A stretch of 6,063 nt of DNA, taken from Phycisphaerales bacterium. GTDB lineage: Bacteria > Planctomycetota > Phycisphaerae > Phycisphaerales > SM1A02. This document shows positions 5,591 to 6,063 of this stretch, in pieces. The notes below the pieces were generated by a model that saw nothing but the letters and a program-made list of their open reading frames with translations, was not told where the DNA came from and searched no databases. The position numbers were made by a program, and so were the translations under genes. The stretch's first letter is position 1. Each line of letters opens with the position of its first letter. Location of the stretch: positions 1 through 6,063 of the forward strand of contig DOVP01000202.1 in assembly GCA_003520025.1 (NCBI GenBank), given 5' to 3'.

Positions 5591-5980
5591 ATGAGCGTTC
5601 AAATGCACCACGTGTTCGTCTACGGGACGTTGCGATCCGGGTGCAGGAATCGGACGATTCACCTGCCCAGTTGCGAGAGCATCGAGGCCGTTGCAGCACC
5701 AGAGTTCACACTGCGAACACTCGGACGGTTCCCGATGGTGCATCGGGGTGGGGACACCGCCATTCGCGGCGAAGTGTTGGCATTGGGTGATGACGAACTC
5801 GCTGCCGTAGATCGGCTCGAAGGACATCCTGATTGGTATCAACGGGAAGTCATCGAGGTGCAACTTGCCGGTGGGGGTACGGCCCAAGCGTGGATTTACT
5901 TGATGCCACCAGAATCGCATCAAGATGCTGCGGTCATTGCGTCGGGGGACTGGGTTGAGTATCTCCGGGGCCTGGAGTGA
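5591..5980 (+). CDS. Gamma-glutamylcyclotransferase-like protein (AIG2/GGCT fold)
   Basis: The product has 129 residues, a normal length for the compact AIG2-like family. VFVYGTLRSG (8-17) is the family's glycine-rich signature forming the substrate pocket. GEVLAL (60-65) and DRLEGHPDWYQR (74-85) follow, with E78 the probable catalytic glutamate. Family members release 5-oxoproline from gamma-glutamyl amines or dipeptides; the actual amine is unknown. I chose the ATG at 5591 because GAGG at 5579-5582, inside the end of kynB, lies 8 bases ahead; a GTG at 5588 would add one residue. The five-base gap to kynB implies one mRNA and probable translational coupling. The last codons and the stop are part of a 24-bp tandem repeat that continues downstream. 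Confidence 0.85.
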   Translation: MSVQMHHVFVYGTLRSGCRNRTIHLPSCESIEAVAAPEFTLRTLGRFPMVHRGGDTAIRGEVLALGDDELAAVDRLEGHPDWYQREVIEVQLAGGGTAQAWIYLMPPESHQDAAVIASGDWVEYLRGLE

Positions 5981-6063
5981 GGCGAATTCCGGGGGCGGGG
6001 GTGGGGTGAATTCCGGGGGTGGGGGTGGGGTGAATTCCGGGGCCTGGAGTGAGGCGAATTCCG
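5960..6063 (+). repeat. 24-bp-period G-rich tandem repeat beginning inside the upstream gene's end
   Basis: Units start at 5960, 5984, 6008, 6032 and 6056 (cut by the window end), all exactly 24 bases apart. Four carry GAATTCCG at their head, so there is an EcoRI site every 24 bases. Units at 5984 and 6008 are nearly identical, with G-runs GGGGG, GGGGG and GGGG. The unit at 6032 matches the one at 5960 over its last 19 bases, which hold the final codons and TGA stop of the upstream gene. A direct repeat of 28 bases therefore spans 5964-5991 and 6036-6063. The plus strand has good G-quadruplex potential in 5991-6030. Confidence 0.85.

Noticed and set aside
4911..5699. Minus-strand 262-residue open frame opposite kynB
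   Set aside because: It is the complement of conserved KynB coding sequence and crosses the terminator region; composition is that of a shadow frame.
5978..6052. TGA read as a sense codon
   Set aside because: The acyltransferase and metalloprotease also end at TGA at expected lengths, so TGA is a normal stop here; readthrough would need special evidence.
5960..6063. CRISPR array
   Set aside because: The 24-base units are directly adjacent with no unique spacers; this is a plain tandem repeat.

Overview
The window reads as chromosomal DNA of a moderately GC-rich Planctomycetota bacterium, most likely of the Phycisphaerae/Phycisphaerales. The main evidence is the large secreted protein on the minus strand. 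It ends with a 'DCNENG...DANGNGIPDEC' calcium-binding stretch followed by a dockerin-like loop, and it carries CC-rich 'GACC' repeats; I know this combination mainly from that group. The assignment is inference from protein style, not from a marker gene.

Layout, left to right. Bases 1-13 probably hold the first four codons of a minus-strand gene that leaves the window (MAKK..., good ribosome binding site). Bases 14-239 are non-coding and contain an AT-rich, strikingly symmetric repeat cassette (149-201). Bases 240-1559 (minus) encode a stand-alone condensation-fold acyltransferase with an HHxxxDG catalytic motif; a strong ribosome binding site fixes its start. A divergent intergenic region follows, then a possible 30-residue single-helix membrane peptide (1691-1783, plus). 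Bases 1784-1975 are non-coding and hold two inverted repeats between convergent genes. Bases 1976-4306 (minus) encode a 776-residue exported zinc metalloprotease with a modular C-terminal half. A second in-frame start with its own ribosome binding site lies 96 bases upstream of the one I chose.

On the plus strand follow a 56-residue membrane protein (4567-4737), a tRNA-Ser(GCT) (4789-4877) with an intrinsic terminator (4882-4911), and a tight two-gene operon: kynB (4968-5585), arylformamidase of tryptophan catabolism, and a gamma-glutamylcyclotransferase-like gene (5591-5980). The window ends inside a 24-bp-period, G-rich tandem repeat (5960-6063). Its unit includes the last codons and the stop codon of the preceding gene.

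The genes do not form one obvious pathway. The kynB pair is a plausible functional unit; the protease is an independent secretion product; the acyltransferase suggests lipid or secondary-metabolite acylation. I see no CRISPR array, insertion sequence, integrase or recognised defence system. The least explained structures are the 149-201 cassette and the codon-phased 24-bp array at the right edge.
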